Shown: positions 37,029 through 48,461 of the stretch, piece by piece
How the letters are laid out: each line of letters opens with the position of its first letter
Numbering within the stretch: position 1 is the first letter of the stretch
Assembly: GCF_963675165.1 (NCBI RefSeq)
Contig: NC_087377.1
Span: forward strand, 16,493,518-16,557,517
Direction: 5' to 3'
Origin: Halichondria panicea
Lineage: Eukaryota > Porifera > Demospongiae > Suberitida > Halichondriidae
Length of the DNA: 64,000 nt
Made by a program: the position numbers and the translations under genes
The notes under the pieces: model-generated
Told to the model about the DNA's origin: nothing
Database searches by the model: none
The model's input: only the letters and a program-made list of their open reading frames with translations

Positions 37029-39124
37029 TTATTTACTCACTTGTGCATAAGCTTCATTAGACTCCACTTGAATGTCTTGTGTTCTTGGTGTCATTGTTAG
37101 ATCAACTTCCTCGTATACTGGAACAGCTGGAGCTATTGGAACTCCATTGCCTGACAGTTGTCTATTTGCTGAGCCAAATCACAAATGCAAGGTATAATTA
37201 TGATTATACCTGCAGTGGCAAGTAAATCCTTAAGTGGCCTTACTTTTTTTCTTTTTGGCATTTGCTACTAAGAGAAATATGGCGACCAGTAAGATCAGTA
37301 CCACTACTAGAGCAACAAAACCTCCAGATAGAGCAGCAACATTCCGTGCACCAGTTATTTTTGTGAACTTACACTCCAATAGAGCCGGGTCAGGATCCCA
37401 TAAACCAGAGTTGTTACAAGTGGCAATCTTTGTACCCACCAGTGAAAAACCAGGATCACATTGGAAGGTAATAACTGAGCCCTCAATTGTGCTAGTGTTC
37501 TGAATGCTGGTGAGCAATGTTCCATTAAGCGGAGGGGCAGGCAGGACACAGGTAACTATAGGTACAAGGAATGGTAGATGCAAATAAAGAAATCACTTAA
37601 TGCATTAATAACATTCTACAAATCAATGACCTTCTATTTAAACACTCAACTGACCGGTACAGACAATTTCATCTGTTCCAAACAACGACGCCACAAATCC
37701 ATTCAAGCAACTACAGTTGAACTGTCCCATGTAATTCAAACAAATAGAATTTTGACCACAGTTGCATTGTATGGGAGATAATCTCAGGCCTCCAGGGTAA
37801 CCGTAAGAATTGTATATGTCGAATCCATACACTGAAACACCTAGAACGGCTGAGCTGTTTTGATGGCGGATAGAATGAGCTCCAGTAGACACATTCATTC
37901 TACTTACGTGACCACAAATCTCTCCACTTGAACAGACAACATTCATCCAACCAGTAACAATGGAATTGTCTAACATTATTTGTGCAGTTTGAAAACACTC
38001 GGAAGAAACATATACTGTGACATAGTTGGATACGAAAAAAGAAAACGCTTCAACTAAATAGTTATTTGTAAACTGCTCAATTGGAGGGATTATCATCATG
38101 AATGGGTCTCCCACACCATCACTATCCCTACCATACGCATACTGTGCGACCAGTACTGGAGAAGTAGATTCAATGTTACAGAAACTGTTAATAGGGATTT
38201 CAAATTCTCTGAAGCTCCCTCCACTCTGTAACTGGAATTCACTGACTGATACAACAGTGTTGCAGTTCACAGTTACACTTGCTGCTCGGGCACTAAGAAC
38301 ACGAATACGTTCACCAGAAGATCTACCCTCGAGAGATGCCACAAGAAATTTTGAGCCCCATGTCACAGTCGGAGGCACTTGTTCAACCAGGTAGTCACAC
38401 CACCTTATAACTTGAGGAACAAAAGCGCAATCAGATCCACTAAACACAGACAAAGATTTGGAGCTAGTTATTCTTGTTCCTGTGAGATCATGATCACTTT
38501 CAATCTGATATGTTTCCATACTATTTAGTATTATTGTTGAGGAAAGGAAATTTACAACAGTTTCATTTTCACAAGCCACCAACAAAATCACACTAGGATA
38601 ATAGGTAGTACTACTAATGGTGTCGTAGGAGATTCCATAATATTCGTATTCATCAACTGCCATTTTAGAACATGGTAACGCTAAATAAGCATCTGCAGTA
38701 TATTGATGAAAAGACATCCCATACAAATTGATGTTTCCGTCAGCTTCAACAAGGATCCCCTTGTTCCTTTCATTAACAGAAAATACCTCAAAACTGGGTG
38801 GAACGTTTACCCTAGTTGAAGATGTAGAAACGTTCCCACTGATATTAATTAGAGAGACTGTAAAATTAACAGCACTTGATTCTGGATTTGTGATAAATAA
38901 AAACAACTCGTCTGCTCTTTGACCACTATTTCTTGGGAACCCGACCACGAATTTCTTCCCAGCACTTGATAAGGTCTCATCTACATGTAGGATGAATGGA
39001 CAATAAGAATTACATGCATTTTCAAGAAATCAGTCCTACCTGTAATTTGAGCATCACAAGATGAAGCAAATGTGATTAGGATTATTGTCAATGCCAAAGT
39101 AGATCTAGCAATTCTGTAGCTCAT
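37029..39124 (-). CDS. Receptor locus G: intact short receptor with one CCP and a fused CCP-TM exon
   Basis: Signal 39124-39040, main 38980-37655 (donor GTCAGT), fused exon 37555-37244 and tail 37168-37029 sum to 1863 nt, 620 aa, in frame. The fused exon encodes a type 2 CCP and continues directly into the membrane helix: GAGTGTAAGTTC, normally the donor, is read as ECKF followed by TKITGARN, and the intron is gone. There is no type 1 CCP. The main domain is almost identical to that of D over long stretches. The tail has one YEEV and AYAQV rather than AYGQV, ending VSK plus TAA within an AATAAA. Likely a functional, compact member of the family. Confidence 0.83.
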
Positions 39125-39519
39125 TTTTCTAGCAACTGGTTAATTAACAGACTATCAAGAGTAGATGATAGTACAAATAAAAGTGTTGAACTGCTGTAGT
39201 AAACACGGAACGTTTGCCAAACTTTTCATCATCACTGTTCCATTGAATAGTGTGGTTGAGTACACCGTGGTCTATGGTTTGTAAGCACTGACCTGTGTGT
39301 GCAACTGTTAATACGACTTTAATAGATAGTTTTGCTACTGTAACTTGTACACAATATTTGCAATGCTAACGTGCATATGCCATTGTACACAATACACCTG
39401 TTACATTATTTCCACTCCTCCCTTCATACAATTATACAGCCTCTACTAGCTACTAGACATTGACCCTCACAACACACGAGCATCTACTTCAACCTCGAAG
39501 TGAGTGACTACCTCGACGA

Positions 39520-39940
39520 AAATGAAAAGACATCCCATACAAATTGATGTCTCTGTTGGCTTCAACAAGGATCCCCTTGTTCCTTTCAATAACAAAAGAA
39601 ACCTTAAAACTGGATGGAACGTTTGCCCTAGTTGAAGAGTTAGAAACATTCCCACTGATATTAACTGTGAAATTAACAGCACTTGACTCTGGGTTTGTGA
39701 TAAACAATAACAACTCTGGATTGATTCCTGGATGTTGAACAGCATTTCTTGGGAAACCGACCACGAATTTTTTGCCAGCACTTGATAAAATCCCATCTAG
39801 GATTAATGGACAATTCAAGGATTACATGCTAAATTCTACAAAAATTCAGTCCTACCTGTAACTTGGGCATCACAAGATGGAGCAAATGTGATTATGATTA
39901 TTGTCAATGCCAAAGTAGATCTAGCAATTCTGTAGCTCAT
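39520..39940 (-). pseudogene. Receptor fragment G-prime (signal exon and start of main exon)
   Basis: Signal exon 39940-39856 (85 nt, open) and main exon from 39796 to about 39520, ending at NLYGMSFHF as in F-prime. It is a twin of F-prime, more complete at the 5' end. If transcribed, it would give a short secreted fragment running into flank sequence. Confidence 0.75.
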
Positions 39941-40864
39941 TATTTTGCAACTGGTTGAATTTAGTCTATTATAATATAGTCAGTGAGGCAAGCTTTAAAA
40001 TACTCACTAACTATAATTATCTCTGAAATATTAAGCCCCTCCCCCTCATAAACAATAATAACAGTACCCCCCATGGTGGGTGCTGCATGCCTATTAGACT
40101 TGGATTTATGTTGCCCTGGAGTGTCCCCTTGACCTTTGTACTGTAGATCTAGAAAGTCCCCCGTCCAAGAGGCTGGAATGTTTGATCTACACTGTAAAAA
40201 AAAAAGTGCGGTGAGCACACTAAAACCGTCGCATATAGCACACTTTTTCAAAAAAGCGTGCTATATGCGACGGTTTTAGTGTGTCCACCGCACTTTTTTT
40301 CAATCATTTTTTACAGTGTAATTATTGCTATTGCTATGGACCCCAAAGTTTCTTGAGAGGGTCTCCTGTGACAATAGCACAGAGCAAGGTAGCAATATTG
40401 CTTCACAATCCAAAAATGTTAACAAGAATACCAAATGTATGGCTGTTGTTTAACTACAACCCTCCCTCCATTAATGCTTTGGGGACTCTTTCAGCTGCTG
40501 CATGGTATTAGAAATACTTTTTAAAAGAACAGAAACCATTCAGTTCTCCGTAAATAGTCCACCCTAATTCCATAATTATTTCGTTTCATATATTTCATTC
40601 CATTCCACATTCCTCTTTTACCCCCTGCAGAGCGGTGTCATTAGCTATATTAATAGGAATGCTTACATTGATCACGAGGTGATCTATGTACTTATTTTCG
40701 AATCGTTGACATCTGCATGGGATTGTACTTTGACTGTCCATTAGAAAAACTGATTAAAGGATGCCCTTGGAGAGTTGTCACAGTGTCGTTATAATTATTA
40801 TTTCATTAAAGCAAAATGTCATAATTTGATGTGATCAAATTTTTTGCTCTCTTTGTGTGTGCAG
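39941..40864. other. Spacer with recurrent b561-linked block
   Basis: Non-coding and near-identical to 45101-45840 apart from the MITE at 40190. No gene. Confidence 0.5.
40190..40318. repeat. Hairpin MITE, CACTGTAAAAAA ends, TA target
   Basis: 129 bp, almost a perfect inverted repeat over its length (GTGCGG and AAAACCGTCGCATATAGCAC with their complements). It is flanked by TA on both sides. The paralogous region near 45340 lacks it and shows the empty site. The ends and TA duplication fit a Tc1/mariner-derived MITE. Confidence 0.85.
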
Positions 40865-41296
40865 TGTTTGGGAGTGCTTGTGACGGTGGCTGGGTTCGTA
40901 GTCATCTTCTTGGTGGGCAGTTACAATGAACCAGCCTTCCCTCACGCTATTGTCGACATTGTACTTACCACTCTCATGATTCAGCAGTTCCTATCAGGAA
41001 TATTGTGAGCATTAGTTGTGTGTATGCTTAGCCTTGAGATAATTAAGAAATTCTGACAGTGAAACTTGTGTATTGTGTTCACTCTACTGAAGCAGGTGAC
41101 TGGTCACCCTCTATATTAATACAACCAGACACAATGAGTACAACCAGTAGGCCCGGTTGTACAAAAGATGCGTGTGTGGACAAGGAGGATGGCAAGACTC
41201 CCCCTGAAGAAAAGACCGCTTAAATCGCAAGTGTTGGAACTTTATTATGATGCCATCTCAGGATTCCTCACCATAGCGATAGGACTGGGATAGCTA
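40865..41296 (+). pseudogene. Duplicated b561 exons (fragment 3)
   Basis: 40865-41004 is an open copy of the first b561 exon (with VDIVLTT instead of VGIVLTT). About 41165-41296 is a degraded copy of the second with a TAA after GACCGCT and a broken donor (GGATAGCTAGGTG). No third exon. Confidence 0.75.
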
Positions 41297-42550
41297 GGTG
41301 AGCATAGTGTCTATAGCACTGTTATGATGACAGAGAGCTGCGAACTATAATATTTACGTGCTATTAAACTTTCTGTTCACATTTATAAGAATTAGAAGCG
41401 TGTTTATATATAGTTTACTTATACATTTGAGGGCATGTTTTGCCATGCACTTATCTCTGCATGTTTTCACAATGATTATTGTGTTGGCTTTTTAAAATAC
41501 ACCTCACATTCTGCAGTACACTACAACAAGCCTCTAAATCCCGTAGAAACAGCTATATATATACATGTATATACGCTAAAACACTTTGCCCAGATTATTT
41601 GTTGTGGAAGGTTATCATTTGTGTTCTCTTGCGTATGTAATAGTTGTACCATGGATATCAAGGGTGTATTGGATTTGTACTACCGAGGGTAGGTGTATGC
41701 ACGAGGTAGTACAATAACAATACACACGCAGATATCCATGGTATAGGTAGCTTGTGTACTATGAACACGTATTGATTAGAAGCAATTAGAAGATGTTGTC
41801 CAACCCATTTACAAACACTCTTGATCCCTGCCGTGCATGTACTGTGCATATTTTGTGTGGTGTGCTTGCACTTTACAAACCACATTTACAACTTCAACAC
41901 CCGCACATTTTGTGCTTTCCACAGATTTGTCTCGGTAGTCTTCTTTAAAAGAGAGGGTCCTTAAAGGGTGGAGGGTGGGCTTCAGGCTGACCTCAGTCAA
42001 TGTACCCTGAATGTACACCCTAGCAGGGTACATGGGATTTGTACTCTGTAGTATCCTGAGAGTTTCAATGGATATTCCTTAGTGTCATAGCACATCATGG
42101 TACAAGTAATAGTTGTACCATGGATACCAAGGATGTATTGGATTTGTACTACCGAGGGCAGTTGTATGTATTCTCTGAGGGCACATATTCCTTAGTGTCA
42201 TGCATGGTACAAGTATACGTGCCTACTTGGATTACATTGCACAGATTCTGATGAATTGACCTGCATATAAACTGACCCATGCGTTTAACTTTATCAGAAT
42301 CATCCCCATACTGGAAGATATAGGTCATAGGAAGATATAGGTCTACTGACGTAGGCTATAGTTACGCATTGCATTACCAATATCTTATTAAACACATTTG
42401 AGTACCAAAGAATTAGCAAAAACAGGTTCGTTCTATCAGTCTAAGTACTAACGTATCTGATTTCTCCATGTGCCTGATTTGACTGCAACTTTATGTTTCG
42501 TTTTGCCGCCTGCATGGGGTAGGATAATCGTTACACAAATCTGTATCACT
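41297..42550. other. Spacer before locus H tail
   Basis: Collinear with 27126-28470 and 46912-48461, including reduced palindromes at 41648-41742 and 42113-42210. It serves as an empty site for the MITE at 47360. No gene. Confidence 0.5.
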
Positions 42551-45100
42551 TTATTTCCTCACTTGTCCATAAGCTTCATTAGACTCCACTTGAATGTCTT
42601 GTGTACTTGGTGTCATTGCTAGATCAACTTCCTCGTATACTGGACCAGCTGGAACTCCATTGCCTGACAGTTGTCTATCTGTCATTGCTAGGTACACTTC
42701 CTTGTATACTGGACCAGCTGGAACTCCATTGCCTGACAGTTGTCTATCTGTCATTGCTAGGTACACTTCCTCGTATACTGGAACAGCTGGGGCTATTGGA
42801 ACTTCATTGCCTGACAGTTGTCTAGTTTCTGAGGGCCAAGTCACAAATGCAAGATGAATGTGATAATGCAGTCGCAAGTAAATCCTTTAGTTTGCACTTA
42901 CTTTTTCTTTTGTTTGTGATAGTGACTAAGAGAAATATGACGACCAGTAAGATCAGTACCATCGCTATAGCAACAACACCTCCAGATAGAGCAGCAGTAT
43001 TCCATGCACCAGTTATTGCCTCACCTATGGGTCAATATACAGCATACAGACAGGCATTGAGACATAAAAATGAACTTACTGTTACACTCCAATAGAGCCG
43101 GGTCAGGATCCCATAAACCAGAGTTGTTACAAGTGGCAGTCTCTGTACCCACCAGTGAAAAACCAGGATCACATTGGAAGGTAATGACTGAGCTCTCGGT
43201 TTGGTTAGTGTTGGTGAGCAACACTCCATTAAGTGGAGGGGCAGGCAGGACACAGGTAACTATATACGTACAAGGAATAGTGGATGCGCATGTCAAAATA
43301 AAGTAATCACTATAATAATTATACTACATTAAAGTATGGGGGTTAACAGTTGCGAAAGCTCACGTTCACAAATTGCTGCTTCTCCATCAAAAATACCAGT
43401 AGTGCTGCTACCATCTCCAGTGCAAGTCCTTGTGTTGTTACCAACCAGAACAAACCCAGTGTCACAACTGTGGTTAGCCATGGTGTTGAAAGAATAGTTA
43501 CCGTTTTCATCAGAAGTATTATTGTATGTCACAAAGCCATTGGTAGGAGCAGTCAAGGGAGGACAGGTTATAGCTATGGTGAAATGAAGCAATCAGTATG
43601 ATGACCTACTATTTAAAAACTCAACTTACCATTACAGATGAGTTCATCAGTTCCAGATAATGAAGCAAAAAATCCATTCAAACAGCTACAGTTGAAGTGT
43701 TCCGTGTTATTCAAACAAACAGAATTTTTACCACAGATGCATTGTATGGGAGATAATCTCATGCCTCCAGGGTAACCGTAAGAATTGTCTGAGCTGAAAC
43801 CATACACTGAAACACCTAGAACTGCTGAGCTGTTTTGATGGCGGATGGAATGAGCTCCAGGAGACACATTCATTCTACTTATGTGGCCACAAATCTCTCC
43901 ATTTGAACAGACAACGTTCCTCCAGCCAGTAACAACAGATTCATCTATTAACATTTGTGCAGTTTGAAAAAACTCAGAAGAAACATACACAGTGACATAG
44001 TTGGATACGAAAAAAGTAAACGCTGCGACAAAATAATTATTTGTAAACTGCTCAATTGGAGGGATTATCATCATGAATGTGCCTCCCACGCCTTCACTCC
44101 TAATACTATAGGCATACTGTGCAACCAGTACTGGAGAAGTGGATTCAATGCTACAGAAACTGTTAATAGGGATTTCAAATTCTCTGAAACTCCCTCCACC
44201 CTGCAACTGGAATTGACCGACTGATACGTTAGTGTTACAGTTCACAGCTACATTTGCTGCTCGGGCACTAAGAACACGAATACGTTCACCAGTAGATCTA
44301 CCCTCGAGAGATCCCACGAGAAATGTTGAGCCCCATGTCACAGTCGGAGGCACTTGTTCAACCAGGTAGTCACAGTAGAGTGTACCTTGAGGAACACTAG
44401 CGCAATCAGATCCACTAAATACAGACAAAGGTTTGGAGCTAGTTATTCTTGTTCCTGTAAGATCATTATCACTTTCAATCTGATATGTTTCCATACTATT
44501 TAGTGTTATTGTTGAGGAATCGAATTTGACAACAGTTTCATTTTCACAAGCCACTAGCAAAATTACACTAGGAGTGATACTACTAATGGTGTCATAGGAG
44601 ATTCCATAATATTCGTATTCATCAACTGCCATTTTAGAACATGGTAACGCTAAATAAGCGTCTGTAGTAGCTGAATGAAAAGACATCCCGTACAAATTTA
44701 TGCTTCCGTCGGTTTCAACAAGGATCCCCTTGTTCCTTTCATTAACAGAAGAAACCTCAAAATTGGATGGAACATTTACTCTAGTTGAAGAGTTAGAAAC
44801 ATTCCCACTGATATTAATTGGAGTTACTGTGAAATTAACAGCACTTGACTCTGGGTTTGTGATAAACAAAATCAATTTGGGATTGATTCCTGGATATTGA
44901 ACAACATTTCTTGGGAAACTGACCATGAATTTCTTGCCAGCACTTGATAAAATATTATCTAGGATATGGACAATTCAAGGATTACATGCTAAATTCTACA
45001 AGATTTCAGTCCTACCTGTAGTGTGGGCATCATAAGATGTTGCAAATGTGATTATGATTATTGTCAATGACAAAGTAGATCTAGCAATTCTGTAGCTCAT
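42551..45100 (-). CDS. Receptor locus H: intact receptor with two CCPs and three-unit tyrosine tail
   Basis: Signal 45100-45016, main 44958-43630, CCP type 1 43573-43364, CCP type 2 43259-43080, TM 43024-42902, tail 42828-42551: 2205 nt, 734 aa, open and in phase throughout. The main domain uses the NVVQYPGINPKL loop variant. CCP type 2 uses a donor six bases further on than most copies (GAGTGTAACA before GTAAGT), as in A and I. The tail has three tandem units: YEEVYLAM, YKEVYLAM and YEEVDLAM, then AYGQV and VRK with the TAA inside an AATAAA signal. YLAM matches the YxxM form bound by PI3K p85 SH2 domains; YEEV is close to the Src-family SH2 optimum YEEI (established knowledge). Signalling through such partners is inference. 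Confidence 0.85.
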
Positions 45101-45848
45101 TATTTTGCAACTGGTTGAATTTAGTCTATTATATATTCAGTGAGGCAAGCTTTAAATACTCACTAACTATATCTCTGAAATATTAAGCCCCTCCCCCTCA
45201 TAAACAATAATAACAGTATCCCCCATGGTGGGTGCTGCATGCCTCTATTAGATCTTGGATTTATGTTGCCATGGAGTGTCCCCTTGACCTTCACAAGATC
45301 TAGAAAGTCCCCCGTCCAAGAGGCTGGAATGTTTGGTCTAACTATTGCTATTGCTATGGACCCCAAAGTTTCTTGAGAGGGTCTCCTGTGACAATAGCAC
45401 AGAGCACGGTAGCAATATTGCTTCACAATCCAAAAATGTTAACAAGAATACCAAATGTATGGCTGTTGTTTAACTACAACCCTCCCTCCATTAATGCTTT
45501 GGGGACTCTTTCAGCTGCTGCATGGTATTCATTTTCAACGATTTTATGAATTTATGAAACTTAGAAATACTTTTCAAAAGAACAGAGAAGCCCATTCAGT
45601 TCTCCGTAAATAGTCCACCCTAATTCCATAATTATTTCGTTTCATATTTCATTCCATTCCACATTCCTCTTTTACCCCCTGCAGATGTCTGGTGTCATTA
45701 ATAGGAAGGCTTACATTGATCACGAGGTGATCTATGTATTTATTTTCGAATCGTTGACATCTGCATGGGATTGTACTTTGACTGTCCATTAGAAAAACTA
45801 ATTAAAGGATGCCCTTGGAGAGTTGTCACAGTGTAGTTATAATTATTA
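45101..45848. other. 5' flank of locus H
   Basis: Collinear with 39941-40800. No gene. It ends at the insertion point of the mobile element. Confidence 0.5.
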
Positions 45849-46406
45849 TACCTCGGTGCGCATGCGCAAGCGAGGTATACGGAAGTGTGTTTGTGTGTCT
45901 GTGTGTGTAGACTGTTTCAGCTGTTCAAGGATCAATGAAGTGCAAGTAAGAGTTTCTATGGGCTTCTAGTGATGTTTTCTTGGCTTGGTATTTGTGGATT
46001 TGCAAAATAAAGCTTCGTTCTCGAGTTATGCCTAGTTTTGCTTACTTGGAATGCCATTGCAGCCTTTTCAGAAGGTCCGTAGCAAAACTTGTTCACCGAG
46101 TGTTGCTACTCTACTTTGTAGCTAACTCTGCACTAGAACGCTAGCTATTGGTACCTGCAAGAGTGAGAAGAGAGCTGCAAGGCTCTGCTGACTTGCAGCC
46201 ATTAATTTTAGATTTGATATTTTGGCATCGATCGTTTTAACATCGATCATTGTCGATCATTACCCACTCTTTGAGTTTCTGGATTCTGCATGCAGCAAAA
46301 TTAATCATGATAATTATAATCAGTGTGTGTATAAAAGCTAGCTATTAGTAGCTTTATGTTATGTAGCTTTGGCACCTCCACCGAGGCATCAGCACCCACG
46401 GTGCTT
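45849..46406. mobile_element. Non-autonomous DNA element, copy 2, with empty site and TTATTA duplication
   Basis: 558 bp, flanked by TTATTA on both sides (45843-45848 and 46407-46412). The paralogous position near 40790 has one TTATTA and no element, so the boundaries are exact. The left end is a small hairpin (TACCTCG/CGAGGTA). The right end carries CCGAGGCATCAGCACC. Copy 1 is in the kinase-gene intron. There is no coding potential and no long terminal inverted repeat; the family is unknown. Confidence 0.85.
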
Positions 46407-46477
46407 TTATTATTTCATTAAAGCAAAATGTCATAATTTGATGTGATCAAATTTTTTTGCTCTCTTTGTGTGTGCAG

Positions 46478-46911
46478 TGTTTGGGAGTGCTTGTGACGGT
46501 GGCTGGGTTCGTATATAGTCATCTTCTTGGTGGGCAGTTACAATGAACCAGCCTTCCCTCACGCCATTGTCGGCATTGTACTTACCACTCTCATGATTCA
46601 GCAGTTCCTATCGGGAATATTGTGAGCTTTAGTTGTGTGTATGCTTAGCCTTGAGATAATTAAGAAATTCTGACAGTGAAACTTGTGTATTGTGTTCACT
46701 CTACTGAAACAGGTGACTGGTCACCCTCTATATTAATACAACCAGACACAATGAGTACAACCAGTAGGCCTGGTTGTACATAAGATGCGTGTGTGGACAA
46801 GGAGGATGGCAAGACCCCCCCTGAAGAAAAGACCACCTAAATCGCAAGTGATGGAGCTTTATCATGCCATCTCAGGATTCCTCACCATAGCGATAGGACT
46901 GGGATAGCTAG
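46478..46911 (+). pseudogene. Duplicated b561 exons (fragment 4)
   Basis: 46478-46621 copies the first b561 exon with a 4-nt insertion (TATA) that shifts frame after GFV. About 46785-46911 copies the second exon with TAA after GACCACC. No third exon is present. Confidence 0.75.
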
Positions 46912-47359
46912 ATGAGCATAGTGTCTATAGCACTGTTATGATGACAGAGAGCTGCGAACTATAATATTTACGTGCTATATTGAACTTTCTGTTCACATTT
47001 ATGAGAATTAGAAGCGTGTTTATATATAGTTTACTTACATTTGAGGGCATGTTTTGCCATATGCACTTATCTCTGCATGCTTTCACAATAATTAGAGTGT
47101 TGGCTTTTTAAAATACACCTCACATTCTGCAGTACACTACAACAAGCCTCTAAATCCCGTAGAAACAGCTATATATATATATATACATGTATATAGGCTA
47201 AAACACTTTGCCCAGATTATTTGTTGTGGAAGGTTATCATTATTTTGTGTTCTCTTGCATATGTAATAGCTGTACCATGGATATCAAAAGTGTATTGGAT
47301 TTGTACTACCGAGGGCAGTTGTATGTATTCCCTTGGGGAATACATACAACTGCATGAGG

Positions 47360-47602
47360 TACCGTATAGCGGGAAATTTTCGTGGGGTGCAAATTTTCGC
47401 GTTTTTCGAGGGCAGAGTAGTCAACGCGAAAATTAAAACTGGGATAAACTCCCACGCACCGGTATACGCAGGTGCAAAACCTATTGGTGGGTGTGGTTTA
47501 TTGGCATTGACACGAAAATTAAAACCGCGAAAATTTCTGCTGAGGGCTCTGGGAGCCAAATAGCGAAAATTTGCACCCGCGAAAATTTCCCGCTATACGG
47601 TA
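47360..47602. repeat. Palindromic MITE, CCGTATAGCGGG ends, TA target, with empty site
   Basis: The element 47362-47600 runs from CCGTATAGCGGGAAATTT to its complement, flanked by TA on each side. The paralogous site near 41700-41710 and one near 27560-27570 read GAGGTAGTACAATAAC without it. It interrupts the palindrome region of this block, so it inserted after the last duplication. Same family as 7912-8109. Confidence 0.88.
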
Positions 47603-48461
47603 GTACAATAACAATACACACGCAGATATCCATGGTACAGGTAGCTTGTGTACTATGAACACGTATTGATTAGAAGCAATTAGAAGGTGTTGTCCAACCC
47701 ATTCTTTGATCCCTGCCGTGCATGCACTGTGCACATTTGTGTGGTGTGCTTGCACTTTACAAACCACATTTACAACTTCAAAACCCGCACATTTTGTGCT
47801 TTCCACAGATTTGTCTCGGTAATCTTCTTTAAAAGAGAGGGTCCTTATAAAGGGTGGAAGGTGGGCTTCAGGCTGACCTCAGTCAATGTACCCTGAATGT
47901 ACACCCTAGCAGGGTACATGGGATTTGTACTCTGTAGTATCCTGAGAGTTTAAATGGATATTCCTTAGTGTCATAGCACATCATAGTACAAGTAATAGTT
48001 GTACCATGGATACCAAGGGTGTATTGGATTTGTACTACCGAGGGTAGTTGTATGTATTCTCCGAGGGCGCATATTTCTTAGTGTCATGGTACAAGTATAC
48101 GTGCCTACTTGGATTACATTGCACAGATTCTGATGAATTGACCTGCATGTAAACATGACCCATGCGTTTAACTTTATCAGAATCATCCACATACTGGAAG
48201 ATATAGGTCATAGGTAGATATAGGTCTACTGACGTAGGCTATAGTTACGCATTGCATTACCAATATCTTATCAAACACATTAATTTGAGTACCAAAGAAT
48301 TAGCAAAAACAGGTTCGTTCTATCAGTCTAAGTACTAACGTATCTGATTTCTCCATGTGCCTGATTTGATTGCAACTTAATGTTTCGTTTTGATTGCAAC
48401 TTAATGTTTCGTTTTGCCGCCTGCATGGGGTAGGATAATCGTTACACAAATCCGTATCACT
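47603..48461. other. Spacer before locus I tail
   Basis: Collinear with the E and H spacers. It contains a partial palindrome at 47998-48095 and a local 31-bp direct duplication near 48365-48420 (GATTGCAACTTAATGTTTCG twice). No gene. Confidence 0.5.
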
